64,000 nucleotides of DNA from Ctena decussata (Eukaryota; Mollusca; Bivalvia; Lucinida; Lucinidae). Under the pieces are notes generated by a model. It was not told where the DNA came from, did not search any database, and worked only from the letters and a program-made list of their open reading frames with translations. Both the position numbers and the translations under genes were made by a program. Each line of letters opens with the position of its first letter. Positions within the stretch are counted from its first letter, which is position 1. The stretch lies in the NCBI GenBank assembly GCA_963989385.1, contig OZ022505.1:56299737-56363736 (forward strand), written 5' to 3'. Shown here piece after piece: positions 26,985 to 38,231 of this stretch.

Positions 26985-27213
26985 TGAGCCACAACATGAC
27001 AAAATCAAAAAAGTGACATGTGCGCCCAGCAAAGCCTCAGATCAGCCTGGGCATCTGCCCAATCTGATCAGAGTCTTCACTATTAGCATGGAGGTTGGCT
27101 GTCTTTTAAGGGCACAAGGAAGACTCTGATCAGACTTGGCAGCTGCCAAGGCTGATCTGAGTCTTCACAGGGTGCATATGCCACTTTGTTAGTTTTCTCG
27201 AGTTGTGGTTCAA
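26985..27213. repeat. FB-A palindromic MITE
   Basis: It runs from TGAGCCACAACATGACAAAA to TTTTCTCGAGTTGTGGTTCA. Two inner CTCAGATCAGCCTGGGCATC / GGCTGATCTGAGTC pairs are seen, so it is a longer subtype with a central duplication. Confidence 0.75.
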
Positions 27214-27392
27214 ATCATGTCACAAAAGCATTGTCTAATCAAACACAAATCTGAATATATTGATAGATCAAAACTATATGCCTTTTCTTTTTATGGTGAG
27301 TATACATTTCCCTGACATACTTAGCTTAATGTACCATATTCATTTGATTATAAGACAGGGGCTTACCCTCTAGAGTGACCCCAGATATTCTA

Positions 27393-27547
27393 AACCAGGC
27401 CCTGAGGTTATAAGACTTGAGTACATTCTCAAACTCAAAATAAAGCACACTGATTGGCTGCTTCCGAGCACATGCTCGAAAGCAGCCAATCAGTGTGCTT
27501 TATTTTGAGTTTGAGTTTATTCTCAAGTTTTATAACCTCAAACCCAG
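27393..27547. repeat. FB-B palindromic element
   Basis: CCAGGCCCTGAGGTTATAAG pairs with TTATAACCTCAAACCCAG, and GCACACTGATTGGCTGCTTC pairs with AAGCAGCCAATCAGTGTGC. The apex is CGAGCACATGCTCG. Confidence 0.88.
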
Positions 27548-28082
27548 TCTTGGGTTATTCTTCTATTTTATCCATTCAAAACAATCCCAAAAATCTAGAT
27601 CCATCTTTTAAGATGGAAAGGAAAAACTCCTGTCTTATAGCCAGATAAATATGGTAATTAGCAGGTCAATGAATATGCATATTAGCCTCCTTGAAAAACC
27701 ATAGTTATGCATGTCGTGTATTGTGATAGTGAGTGTTTGAAACAACACTTGAAAACCTGTAATTGTATATCATATGTATATAATTCTGTGAATTTAAATA
27801 AAGATATATTTTTGTAAAGCAGAGATTTAGAAAGTGCTAGCTCACAGTGATATGTATGTAATTAGTCGTTATAGTCAAAATACCATTCAAGAAAGCCTTT
27901 GAACTAGCTGGTCTAAGATTGTTGGTAAAATAAGAATTTTATAACGTTACTTTGAAATAAGAATTTCTCATTGTTACTTTAAAGATTCTAAAATTTAAAA
28001 TTTGGGATGCTTAAAATTAGCTCTATAAAATTGGGACAGATAGGTTTTAGATGCAATTGTGGGTTTAAAGATGCTGAAGGGA

Positions 28083-28318
28083 TGGCAAACAGAGTAGACC
28101 CTGATTAGACTGCTCATTTATGAGTGGTCTGATCTGGTTTTATACTGTTTGCTCTGACCTATCTGTCCCGATTTTTGTCTCGCCTACGAAGCAGAAGTGA
28201 GACATAGGTATTGCTTTCCGGTGTCGGCGGCGGCGTAAACTTTCATCGGGCTTTGCGTTTAGGTCAGTTTCACAAAGCGCTGACAGGCGAGACACCGCAT
28301 TCCGCGGAATTCTTGTTT
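28083..28318. repeat. Small foldback followed by a short GC-rich terminal-repeat element
   Basis: 28083-28160: GGCAAACAGAGTAGACCCTG...CTGTTTGCT is a short palindrome of the same kind as those at 11040 and 31880. 28175-28318: TGTCTCGCCTACGAAGCAGA opens and GGCGAGACACCGCATTCCGC closes an element with (GGC)n inside. Relatives are seen near 49242 and 60795. Confidence 0.5.
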
Positions 28319-28756
28319 AATTTTTTTAGCATTGAACAAATTCAAGCCAGATCTCATCATTTTCTGTAACAGTTAATTAAAAAATATTGCGGAATTCTCA
28401 TGCAGTACAAATAATCCTCTTTGGTGATATCTCTGTTGATCATGAATTTCGTTAATTTTCTGTAAGAAGTACTGTTTGACCCTCTTAAGAACTGCATTTA
28501 GGAGGAAGTTTCGAAAGGGAAGCATAAATTTTTATGAAAAAGTAAGCTAAATTTATTAAGATTTGATGACAGTTCTTAGATCATTTCTGTTCTCCGTAAA
28601 ACAGTAGATGTGGCTCATTTTTAGAATAGCCTTGTTCAAATGAGGGATAAGTTAATTATACCATGGTTTTTCCACATATACAGGAGACAAGCCACCAGCT
28701 AACTGTTTTTTCTGCCAGTATGAGGAGATATCCCACAAGCTTTAGGAAGTTGATTA

Positions 28757-28944
28757 TTAGCTCGCCTGAACAAAGTTCAGGAAGAACTATTGCACTACCA
28801 TCGGCGTCAGCGTTGGTATTGGCGTTGGCGTCGGCATCGGTGTTGGCGTTAGCAAAATGTTAAAGTTTTACGTTAAAGTTTTTTGTGTGATGGGCAAGGC
28901 ATTGTAAGGCCAGCTATCCTGTCCCTGTGACAGGTCTTGTTTCA
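28757..28944. repeat. AE-3 short copy
   Basis: TAGCTCGCCTGAACAAAGTT opens and CAGCTATCCTGTCCCTGTGA closes, with a GGCGTTGGCGTCGGCATCGG stretch and GTTAAAGTTTTACGTTAAAG. No core array. Confidence 0.7.
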
Positions 28945-29207
28945 TTTAGAACTGATGGACAAATCATGGTATAACTATAATACACCACCCTCATCAGTGT
29001 TGACCTTGCATATTACTAAATATTTTGTGAAAAAAAAATGCATTTTCTGGCAATGGTGGTGTAAGCAATATTATTCATAATCTTATTTGTAAATTTATGA
29101 GTACAATAATTTGATCTTGGTCTAAATTATTTTTTTTTCCTTTCTGTACATAATGGGGTTTAAAAGAAATCGTTGTGTAACTGATTTATCAAGCAGGAGC
29201 GACATAA

Positions 29208-29289
29208 GGCGGAAAGTGGTCCTGTTCTCTTCTGTTTCAATTCTCGTTACGAGAATTGAAACAGAACAGAACAGGATCACTTTCTGCCA
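29208..29289. repeat. Perfect-stem hairpin
   Basis: GGCGGAAAGTGGTCCTGTTC and TCTGTTTCAATTCTCGT read into their near-exact inverse (ACGAGAATTGAAACAGAACA, GGATCACTTTCTGCC). Not matched elsewhere in the window. Confidence 0.7.
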
Positions 29290-29796
29290 CTCTCATTCAT
29301 GTTTAGCTACTGGGTTCCATTTCATAGAGTTTTTGGCAGTTACGACTAGTGTTCTGTGGATTTCTTGTTGCCTTCTTTGCCATGCATGTTGCTATCAAAA
29401 GTTCATATGCTTTCCTTAGGCTAGCAATTGCCACTGTATAATAGGGTATTTTGTATTTCGTCAGCATTAAATTATTGAAATCCATCTTGAGTTTACATTG
29501 TGGGTCTGTTTGTATGACAAGAGCTTTTGTTGTACACAGCTTGTTAATTTCGCAGGGCGAAAGTTTCATAGTTCATATATATGAGTATATTTCTGATATT
29601 TACTGAGATTAAAACTAAAATTAATATGTGTGTTTTAAGTTATTTGGAACAGGTCATTAATCATGTAAAAGAAACTAACAGAGCTTCAAGTGTAAACAGT
29701 TGCAAAAAAAAAAAAAGAAGAAAGAATGCTATAAATCACTTAATATTCACAAGAGATTTACTTTTGCTAATATTTAGGGGAAAACTGTACTTAAAA

Positions 29797-29935
29797 TTGT
29801 CATTTTGGGAGGTAAATCATTGATTTTATGGTTTCAAAATTCATTTTGCAGCAATGCTTCAGCGGAGCAGTAAAATGCAGTTTGTGACCATATCATACTG
29901 ACAATTTACCTCCCCAAAAGACAATTTTCAATACA
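29797..29935. repeat. Foldback element
   Basis: AAAATTGTCATTTTGGGAGG (TAAAT) pairs with ATTTACCTCCCCAAAAGACA (ATTTT). The loop contains TTTTGCAGCAATGCTTCAGC and GAGCAGTAAAATGCAG. Non-coding. Confidence 0.65.
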
Positions 29936-30422
29936 GTAATCCCCTTTTCACATGTTTACTTTTCAATCTGTACTGCTTTGCACACATAGCAAGTGCTTTC
30001 AGCAGTATGAAGCCAAAAATCAGCCAGTGAGAAATTACCTTTCATAATGAGATTTGGTTTCCAACTGTATATTGCAAAATTGTAAAATAGAGACCCAAAC
30101 ATAATTGCTGATTGACACATGTAATTTGTCACGAATTATAGAACTTGCCATTAACTGGAAAAAAAAGGAAGATAACATTTATTAAATACAGAACATGTAA
30201 GAATAAAATAATTTACGGTAAGATTTCCATTTGCGAGTCTTGGCGATGTCCTGTCATTGTCATATTGTTTTCAGTTAAACATTGCTTCAGAATAATAGTG
30301 TTGAGTGTCAGAATCATTTTACCCCAGTGGTTTTGTTGTTAATAATAATGTAGAGAATTTGTCAAAATCTTTTTTTATTTCTCAAATAAAGTATTTTTGT
30401 TGTTGTTTTGGTGGACCTCATA

Positions 30423-30940
30423 TGAGCTGCACCACGAGAAAACCAACAAAGTAGTTATGCTCCCAGCGAAGACTCAGATCAGCCTGGGCATCCACATAGT
30501 CTGATCAGAGTTTTCGCTGTTTGCATGAAGGTAGCTTAAACCCTTAGCTACCCTTTAAGTGCTTAGCGAAGGGTCTGATCAGACTGGGCGGATGCCCAGG
30601 CTGATCTGAGTCGTTGCTGGGTGCACAACCACTTTGTTGGCTTTGTCGTGTCGTGGCTCATATAATATGAGCACTGCCACAAGATAATGTACCCTAAGGT
30701 GAATTGATACTCTTTCAGGGTGAGTCACTCTGCCATTTTCTAGTTTGCTGCCCTTCTGAATTGGTATCACTCTTAAGGAACGAATTTACTTCTTTAGGTA
30801 CAAATTCTTTCCTGAAAGAGTAGACACAGTTTTGGAAGGGCTAAGTCATCCAGGGAAACCAACAGGAAGTCACAAAATTTGTTTCCCTTGGTAAAAATGG
30901 CAGATAAACTTGGAGATGTACCCATGCACCTTAAATCATA
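30423..30940. repeat. FB-A copy followed by FB-C copy
   Basis: FB-A (30423-30661) runs from TGAGCTGCACCACGAGAAAA to TTTGTCGTGTCGTGGCTCA. FB-C (30692-30940) runs from CTAAGGTGAATTGATACTCT to GGAGATGTACCCATGCACCT, with TAAGGAACGAATTTACTTCT inside. Confidence 0.75.
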
Positions 30941-31011
30941 TACATACATATAGCAGAGACACTCTGATCAGCTTGTGCACATAACATATTTATTCAGTGA
31001 TCAAACAAAAA

Positions 31012-31085
31012 CAATCCCAAAAATCCAGATCCATCTTAAAAGATGTATCTAGATTTTTGGGTTGTTTTGAGTGGGAAACCCACCT
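31012..31085. repeat. Short palindrome, CCCAAAAATCYAGATCCATC type
   Basis: AACAATCCCAAAAATCCAGA and TCTAGATTTTTGGGTTGTTT pair around TCCATCTTAAAAGATGTATC. Partial copies occur near 15095, 27565 and 34710. Confidence 0.7.
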
Positions 31086-31308
31086 TATAACAGAATAAGT
31101 ACAAGATTCTTAGATGTTGGAGTGAATGGGAATGACTCTATGTAGATATGTTGTGTGTATATGCTGTCAGTACTTGCCATCCGATATGTTTTCATGTGGT
31201 GGGGCTTATGAACCCAGTAGATTCTTGCAATATTTACAATTGCACTATGTGCATGATCAAAGTAGAAGGGCCCTGAAATGTTTCATGGATCATTTATTTT
31301 ATAATATA

Positions 31309-31557
31309 TGAGCCGCGACGCGAGAAAACCAACAATGTGGTTGTGCGCCCGGCGCAAACTCAGATCAGCCTGGGCATCCGCCCAGTCTGATCAGAGTCTA
31401 TCAGAGTCTTCACTGTCCGCAAGGAGGTAGCTTAGTCCCTTAGCTACCCTTTAAGCGCTTAACAAAGAGCCTGGCCAGACCGAGTGTATACCCAGGCTGA
31501 TCTGAGTCTGCGCAGGGTGCACAATCACATTGTTGGTTTTCTCTTGTCCTGGCTCAT
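31309..31557. repeat. FB-A palindromic MITE
   Basis: It runs from TGAGCCGCGACGCGAGAAAA to GTTGGTTTTCTCTTGTCCTGGCTCA-type sequence, in TATA-rich flanks. GGTTGTGCGCCC and the CTCAGATCAGCCTGGGCATC / CCCAGGCTGATCTGAGTCTG pairs are present. Confidence 0.8.
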
Positions 31558-33391
31558 ATAATCAAGACATGCAACAAGACTAGTGAATTCGGGCTTGGGA
31601 AAAGTGACGACTCCAATGAGCATGCAGTTCTGCACTGACTCTTGCTTTAAGTGATAAGATTTTGGATTTGTAGATGGTTGGTGCAAACAGGAAGACTGCA
31701 ATTGCATTGGGCACAGGCTTATCTGAGTCTTCACTGTTTGTTAATGCTGTAACCTTTTGTTGACTAGTGGACATGTCCATCCTTATTTAATAGATGAGTC
31801 CATTTCTTGTTTTAGGGGTTTCTGGGGAATGGTTTCACTTTTATTGTTTTTGCTGGGAAACTCCTGTAAGAAAACAGTGTAGACCCTGCTAAGATGCCGC
31901 ATTCTGCGGCATCTGAACAGTGTCTGCACTGTTTGCATATGTCCCGAAAACGGATTCCCAGTCTACAAAGGGGTAAGGTAGCGATCATTCTGCATATTGA
32001 TGAAATCATTAGTCAATCTCATTTTTACGACAATGATTATATAGTCAGGTTAATAATAACTCTGCTATAGGCAGGATATTCAAATGATCAAATAACCCTG
32101 TTGTTTTGTTTGTATATTTTCATCACGCATATTTCATCATAGTTTTGGCTCAAAATACCTAGTGAAAGAGCAATGGCGGCTACAAAAGCTGTCAGCTATA
32201 TTTCTTACCATCAGTGGTATGGTATAACATTTTATAAATCTAATTTCCAACAATTTGGCATGCATATGTTATAAACCAATAGGACTGTGCTAGCGAGGCT
32301 GATAAGTACATGTTAAGCAGGGACTTTTATTTAAATAGGAGCTTGTTATGCAATTGAGAGCTTATGATCCTACTTTACTTGATATATTTTGTGGTTAAAT
32401 TGTTCAGCTAGATTGCTCATAACTTTAACACTTGAAATGTAAAAAATAAAAATAGTTGATCCATATATGCAGCGGCTCATAATGCAAACTTAATCATCAA
32501 AGCCATGTCATATTATGAATAAAAAGACTAGAGAGCAAACACTATTGATCCAGATGAGGTAGCTCATTATGAGTCACCTCATCAGGATCTATGCTGTTTT
32601 CAAATTCTACAAATTCCATTTACTGTTCCTTAAGTGTTAAGACACATTTTCAGTTTAGAGTTGTACGACAAACCAGCTGTTTAAAAACCATTGCTTTTGT
32701 CCACACTGTACAGTCCCTTTATAAGGCTATGTTGCAGTTCATACGGAAACCTACTGCTATATGCAAAATAGCCTTATTCTGAAAAACATGATACTGAGGC
32801 TGTGCTGTATTATGTGTGTAGTATTATTATGTTTTCTCTCAGGTAAGTTACATAGGCCTAAGTTAGCAACCTGGTTACCATACAACTGTGGGCAAACATT
32901 GCAGCCAAAGATCAGACAGCTCCTTAGGAGCAGTGTTCCCTAGAGCTACACAGTTAAAATATATATTTCCGAGCCTTTATGGTAGATATAGCACTCAAAG
33001 AAATTTAATAATATGTCAGTAGTTTAAAAAAAATATGTATATAGTCTAAATGTTGTGCTGCAGTAAAACTGCATTTTTAGACTCAATAGAATACAATTTT
33101 ACTGTGATTGAAGTGAAAATTTGCAACGTGTAATAATAATTGTGTATTGATAGCACATTTTTGAGAATAACTGACATTATAATGTTATATTCTTTTTTTT
33201 TTTTTTTTTTTTTTTCATTTTGTCTTAAGAGTATTTGGAACTTAGACAAAGGAGCATGTGGAAAGGCAATATGTAAGATCGATGTGTCAGAACTACAAAG
33301 TTAATTGAATGGAGTGCTGGAAAATATTTTTGATACATTTTGGTTTTCTAAATGGTGTCAAATTAAGGTTTTGGACCTATAATGGCAGGTT
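31558..33391. other. Intergenic, low-complexity and short foldback remnants
   Basis: A short palindrome lies near 31880-31940 (GTAGACCCTGCTAAGATGCC / GGCATCTGAACAG...). An FB-E-type remnant lies near 32520-32640 (GATCCAGATGAGGTAGCTCA / GTCACCTCATCAGGATC). A T25-like homopolymer lies at about 33192. No gene is recognised. Confidence 0.45.
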
Positions 33392-33625
33392 AAGGTGAAT
33401 AGTCACACATTCAGGGACAGCAACTCTGCAGTTTTCATTTTTGCCTCCCTTTTCAATAGGGGTTAACTCTTAAAGAAAATAATTTGCTCCTAAAGGAGCA
33501 AATTCTTTCCTTTAAGAGTAGACCCCATTTTAGAAGGACTTTGTCATCCATGGAAGCAAACAGGAAGTCTTAAAAGTTTTTCCCCTTTGAAAAATGAGTG
33601 GGTAAACATCGAGGTGTACCTATTA
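33392..33625. repeat. FB-C foldback element, well preserved
   Basis: AAGGTGAATAGTCACACATT pairs with GAGGTGTACCTATTAACTG. GTTAACTCTTAAAGAAAATA and TTCTTTCCTTTAAGAGTAGA surround the perfect stem TTTGCTCCTAAAGGAGCAAA. Confidence 0.75.
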
Positions 33626-33737
33626 ACTGAATGAAGTTGGTAGGGGCAGAATAAGATGCTTGTCAGTGATTGCTGGTATTCGCTGGTTTGCCTTTAAGGG
33701 TCTAAGACCTTAAATGAGATTTGACTGTTACATAAGA

Positions 33738-33792
33738 AAAGAAAACACCCCACCCACCATCATTATAATTATGGTGGGTGGGGTAATTTTCT
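33738..33792. repeat. Short perfect hairpin
   Basis: CCCCACCCACCATCATTATA reads into ATTATGGTGGGTGGGG. It is a single copy in the window. Confidence 0.65.
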
Positions 33793-34172
33793 TTCCGTGT
33801 AACAATTATATGTTAATAAAAACCATTGTATAATAATAGCTATGAGTGTATGAAGTGATTCTTATACATGTATTACAGGGTAATAATACTTCTTCTTTAG
33901 AATTTTTACTACCTGTTTTCTCTTTTCTTTTCTTTTTTCTTTTCTTGTAAATTGGAGTGTCACTAGGATTTTCACGTTTTTCTTCCAATTTTGTTTCTTT
34001 TTGGGATATTTGATGCAGAGTTCAGACTCTGTGCAATATTTCTTTGATTGGAAGACTGAAAAATTTATGGAAAATGCCATTAAATTTTCTGTACTTGCGT
34101 GGGTAGGTCATTGGGTCAAAATCAAAAGTCTTTCAAGGTAGATAATCAGTATGATTTGGGTGCATAACAGAA

Positions 34173-34328
34173 AACCAGGCCCAGAGGTTATAAAACTTGA
34201 GTACATTCTCAAACTCAAAATCAAGCACACTGATTGGCTGCTTCCGAGCACATGCTTGGAAGCAGCCAATCAGTGTGCTTTATTTTGAGTATGAGATTAT
34301 TCTCAAGTTTTATAGCCTCGAACCCAGG
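34173..34328. repeat. FB-B palindromic element
   Basis: CCAGGCCCAGAGGTTATAAA pairs with TTTATAGCCTCGAACCCAGG. The apex is CGAGCACATGCTTGGAAG. Confidence 0.88.
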
Positions 34329-34759
34329 GGATAAAATATCGTAAAGGCAATACAAATGAAGATAAAGTCATGTAACAAAAGAGAGTAGTGCCACAAAAGT
34401 GAGTAAAGGTCATGTGACAGAAAGTTAAGGTCATTATGATCAGAGTCTATTCCAGTCAATGTAGGCCTTATACAAGGGGATTTAGAACAACAATTGTTTT
34501 GATCATGTTAACAATTCACTCATTAAAACATTGTTTCATTCATTCACAGAAGGGAACATCTCATCATATTGTTGAGAATAAAAATCACATCTTGTTAAAA
34601 TCAAATTGTTTCTTTTTTCTGTTTCTTGCCTAACCAGTGCAATACTGATCATTGTATTAAGTATATATTTGTCATTTTTTAAGAATCATGATTGTTTTTC
34701 CTCTCCAAAACAACCCCAAAAATCTAGATCTGTCTTATAAGATGGATCTAGCTTTTTAG

Positions 34760-35300
34760 CTCACCTGAGCCGAAGGCTCACAGGTGAGCTTATAGTATAA
34801 GCAGCTTATAGTATAGGCAGGCATCGGTCATCCGTCGGATTTTCAAATGACATCTCCTCTGAAACTACATGGCCCATTGTTACCAAATTTCATATGTAGC
34901 ATCTATAGGTAGGGGGAAGCAACAGCACTGTTTTTAATCCAAATAGTTTTAAACCTTTTGTTGCTATGGCAACTTAAATTTTCCATTGACTTGTATGGGA
35001 AAAATTGAAAATTTGCATTTATTGCTATGTCACTTCAGATATTTTGGCTTTTACAGAAATGTTCCTAGAGTAGTCCTCTATCAGCCACATGAAATTTATG
35101 CAAATTGCACAATTTGGCTGGTTGTCATGGCAACAGAATGGTTAAAAGTACAAAAAATATTTAAAAAAATCATGTAAAAAAAAACTATGCTAAAGCTCAA
35201 ACTATACAGAAAGGATCTTAGGACTAGCCTTTATACAATTATTCTTTTTTAATGGCAATTGCTCCAGCAATTTGGTTGCTATGTCTAACATACCTTTAGC
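34760..35300. mobile_element. AE-1 truncated copy
   Basis: AGCTCACCTGAGCCGAAGGC with TCACAGGTGAGCTTATAGTA opens exactly like AE-1 at 7730. X-box-like sites lie at 34960 (GTTGCTATGGCAAC) and 35121 (GTTGTCATGGCAAC), 161 bp apart. A third, at about 35275, breaks off at GTTGCTATGTC, where the element ends. Confidence 0.7.
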
Positions 35301-36019
35301 AAATGGAGTGACATTCTCTGAAGTGATGAACAACTAATTCATGGAATTTAAAGAGACTTCGGAAACTAGATGGAATCAAGGATTTTGACAGTAATGTGGG
35401 TACAGTATTTCTGATTTATGATCACATATGTTGTCCTTCCTTACAGAAGCCGTTCTAGGGTTAAGTCGGGTAACTTCGGACAGTGGGTAAATTCGTACAT
35501 ACCATTGCAAACCGTGAAAATCCAGATGAGGCGGCTCATAATGAGCCGTTTCATCAGGATTTTCACTGTTTGCCCAGCTAAATTTGTTTCAATTCCAACC
35601 AATGACATATAAAGGAAACAATGTCACTGTCCGAATTTACTTGCTGTACGACTTTACCCTAATGAGAGGCATTGTGTTTCAATAAATGTAAAATTATGTA
35701 CAGTGTATTTCTTGTCATCAAATTTCACCCCGATGAAGCTCTGCTGTTTTTCCTGAATAGACACTGAACCTGTGGATGATGAAATGCATGGTTAAATGGC
35801 AAGTCACAGGCAAAAAAACTGACCCTTACAAACTCAATATTGTCAATTTCTGCTTGTTTACAGTTTGAATCATACTGTGTTTCTTCTTATATAAGTGCAC
35901 CCAACGTAGGTGAAGGGGACTATATAAGTGACCCTCATTCGTTCTTTAGTCCTGTTCATCTGAAATTTGTGTCTGCAATCCTCGTACATCTTTGAAATAA
36001 TGCAGATTTCCTGTATATA

Positions 36020-36193
36020 CAGTGGACCCTCTTTACAACGACAGCATTTGTTCCCAAATATTTTGACGTTAAACTGAATTTGCTGTTATAATGAATACAT
36101 ATTTTGAACAATAAAGTCATTCCGTGCAAATCAAAATGACTTTATAAAGAATTTTACTGTTGTAATGAGTGCCGTTGTAAAGAGGGTTGACAG
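36020..36193. mobile_element. 174-bp TA-flanked MITE, copy 2
   Basis: It runs from CAGTGGACCCTCTTTACAAC to GTTGTAAAGAGGGTTGACAG, with TA on both sides (36018-36019, 36194-36195). Its length matches the copy at 16125. Confidence 0.8.
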
Positions 36194-37054
36194 TAGTATG
36201 CATGTGGCTTTGGATTTTTGATTTGGCTGTTTTTGGCAAAGTAGTGGGCCTTGCTTAGACCTTGTGTCTGCAAACCTCTGCCACATCTTTCTCGAAACTG
36301 ATTTAAAATTTTACAGGCTGTTTTGCCATGAATTGAAGACACATGTGATTTTGGATTTTTGATGGTCTTATTTTGAGAGTTTGGCATTTTTCCTACTTTT
36401 GAATCCTTTCACTTAGAGAGCTGAATTTAGTATAATATTAATATTTGACCTGTTGATCTGTCTGATAATAATTAGGGTTGTTGTATCAATTATTTACTAA
36501 GTTATTCCTGTTTTTAGGTAGTAGAAATTCCTGTCTTGTGTCCGCAATTCCTTTTTCTTTCCCTAGAATGATTTGAAATTATGCATTTTGTCTTTGTATG
36601 ATATGTTGACAAAGTTATCACCCTTGCTGACTTAGACATTGTGTTTGTAATGCTTCACACATTTTTATCGGATTGATTTTAAGTTATGCAGGTTGTTTTA
36701 CCATGACGAAGATGAGCAGGAGATTTCAGATGTTTCATTGTGCTGTTTGTGAGAGAGTTATGCCCGTTTCAATTCAGGCAAACCTTTGGTGACCTATGGC
36801 CAGTGGCCTTATATTTGTTGAAAAAATGAACTGCCTAATCTGGACCTACAGTTTTTGCCCTCTAATCTTTGATTTCGCGATATGATATACCTTGGACAAA
36901 ACATTCTTTTAAATTTTGCATAAATTTTGTTGTCTGCTGTTTTGGTGCTTTAAGGGTTAAGTTGATGGAAGGTCAGTTCCTTTGGACTAACATAAGTGAA
37001 CAAACCAAAAAGAAACTTAATATATCCACTTCTACTGCACAAGCTGATAAAATT
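36194..37054. other. Intergenic, nothing recognised
   Basis: AT-rich sequence. The text around 36200-36780 (GACCTTGTGTCTGCAAACCT...CATGAATTGAAGACACATGT...GACTTAGACATTGTGTTTGT) is a weak tandem-like array ending in GACCTATGGCCAGTGGCCTTATATT, reminiscent of an old array element. Confidence 0.35.
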
Positions 37055-37281
37055 TGAGCCACAGCACGACAAAACCAACAATGTGGTTGTGTGCCCAGTG
37101 CAAACTCAGATCAGCCAAGTTTGACCAGACTCTTCGTTAAGTGCTCAAAAGGTTTCTAGGGGTCTAAGCTACTGCCATGCGGACAGCGAAGACTCTGGTC
37201 AGACTGGGCGGATGCCCAGGCTGATCTGAGTCTGCGCTGGGAGCACAACCACATTGTTGGTTTTGTCGTGTCGTGGCTCAT
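37055..37281. repeat. FB-A palindromic MITE
   Basis: It runs from TGAGCCACAGCACGACAAAA to TTTTGTCGTGTCGTGGCTCA. ACCAACAATGTGGTTGTG pairs with CACAACCACATTGTTGGT. Confidence 0.85.
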
Positions 37282-37526
37282 TTTTAGTTCTGCAATGGAT
37301 CCCACTCTGTCAGTACAGCCAGTAGAGCAGGGCAAGCCCTTTTAAAGTTCTTGCTGTGATTTCTGACTAGGTTCAGTGTCTTATACACAATAATATTTGG
37401 ATATAGAACTGAAGTCATGTCCTCTAAATCTGTAGTTAATTCGGCAATGTATAGGTTTCCCACTACAGTGACCATAGATACTTTAGCTCTGAAAATCTGA
37501 TGAAGTTTTAAGTGAGCTTTGATCAA

Positions 37527-37553
37527 ATTAAGATTAAGATTAAGATTAAGATT
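37527..37553. repeat. (GATTAA)n microsatellite
   Basis: Four copies of AAGATT lie in a row, followed by TATTCAGGAATTAAGATCAT. This is simple sequence. Confidence 0.8.
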
Positions 37554-37862
37554 TATTCAGGAATTAAGATCATTTAACAAAGTAACATATACTATCTAAA
37601 AGCGATTTTTGAAATTAAAATTAAAAAATTAATCAACAAGTGAGGTATTTAAGAGCACACTTAAATGATATTTATGTATATATATCTATATGAATTTAAT
37701 TTAAGAAAAATAAAATTATCACAGTGAATTTGACTAGAACTTAAGGAGTTTTGGAATGAGCTAGGCTGCTAGAAGCAAAAAAAACTAACACCCACACCCA
37801 TTTTCACTGATTCGAAAGATTCGATCTTAATACCCATGGATAGCCCATAAAGCCTAAATGGC

Positions 37863-38231
37863 TTATTTCCAATGGGGTCCATTCAGGTACGAACAAGACT
37901 TTGGCACGGAAAAGTATGAAGTATTGCACAGGTTAACACTGAAAGCTCTATAAAAGGGAAGATTTTTATCACCGAAGAGTGCTCGAAGAGGAAAGACAAA
38001 ACCAAAGGTCATATCTGTCACACACACAAGTGGACCAAGGGAGCGAACCCGCAGGCCATCACATACTGACCCGTCAGGGAACTGGAACCGGAGTGTCACT
38101 TTAAGCTTCTCCACGAACCACCCCCGTATCTCGAGGAACAGTGTGCCCAGAGCATACGGTGGGCCAAGTGTGTGTGCTACAGGCATGATAGCACTGTGAG
38201 TGATTAACTCGGCTGTTAGCACTGCTATCAC
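37863..38231 (-). CDS. Unrecognised 122-codon ORF, possibly a decayed transposon fragment
   Basis: An uninterrupted minus-strand frame sits in a locally less AT-rich patch. It has no family motif I recognise, no signal peptide and no clear splice junctions. A second minus-strand frame (37284-37526) lies further along on the same strand. Both could be remnants of one element cut by the repeat between them. Coding status is doubtful; composition is the only argument. Confidence 0.2.
   Translation of the reverse strand: MIAVLTAELITHSAIMPVAHTLGPPYALGTLFLEIRGWFVEKLKVTLRFQFPDGSVCDGLRVRSLGPLVCVTDMTFGFVFPLRALFGDKNLPFYRAFSVNLCNTSYFSVPKSCSYLNGPHWK

Noticed and set aside
37527..37553. Interstitial telomere repeat
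   Set aside because: The unit is GATTAA, not TTAGGG, and only four copies are present.
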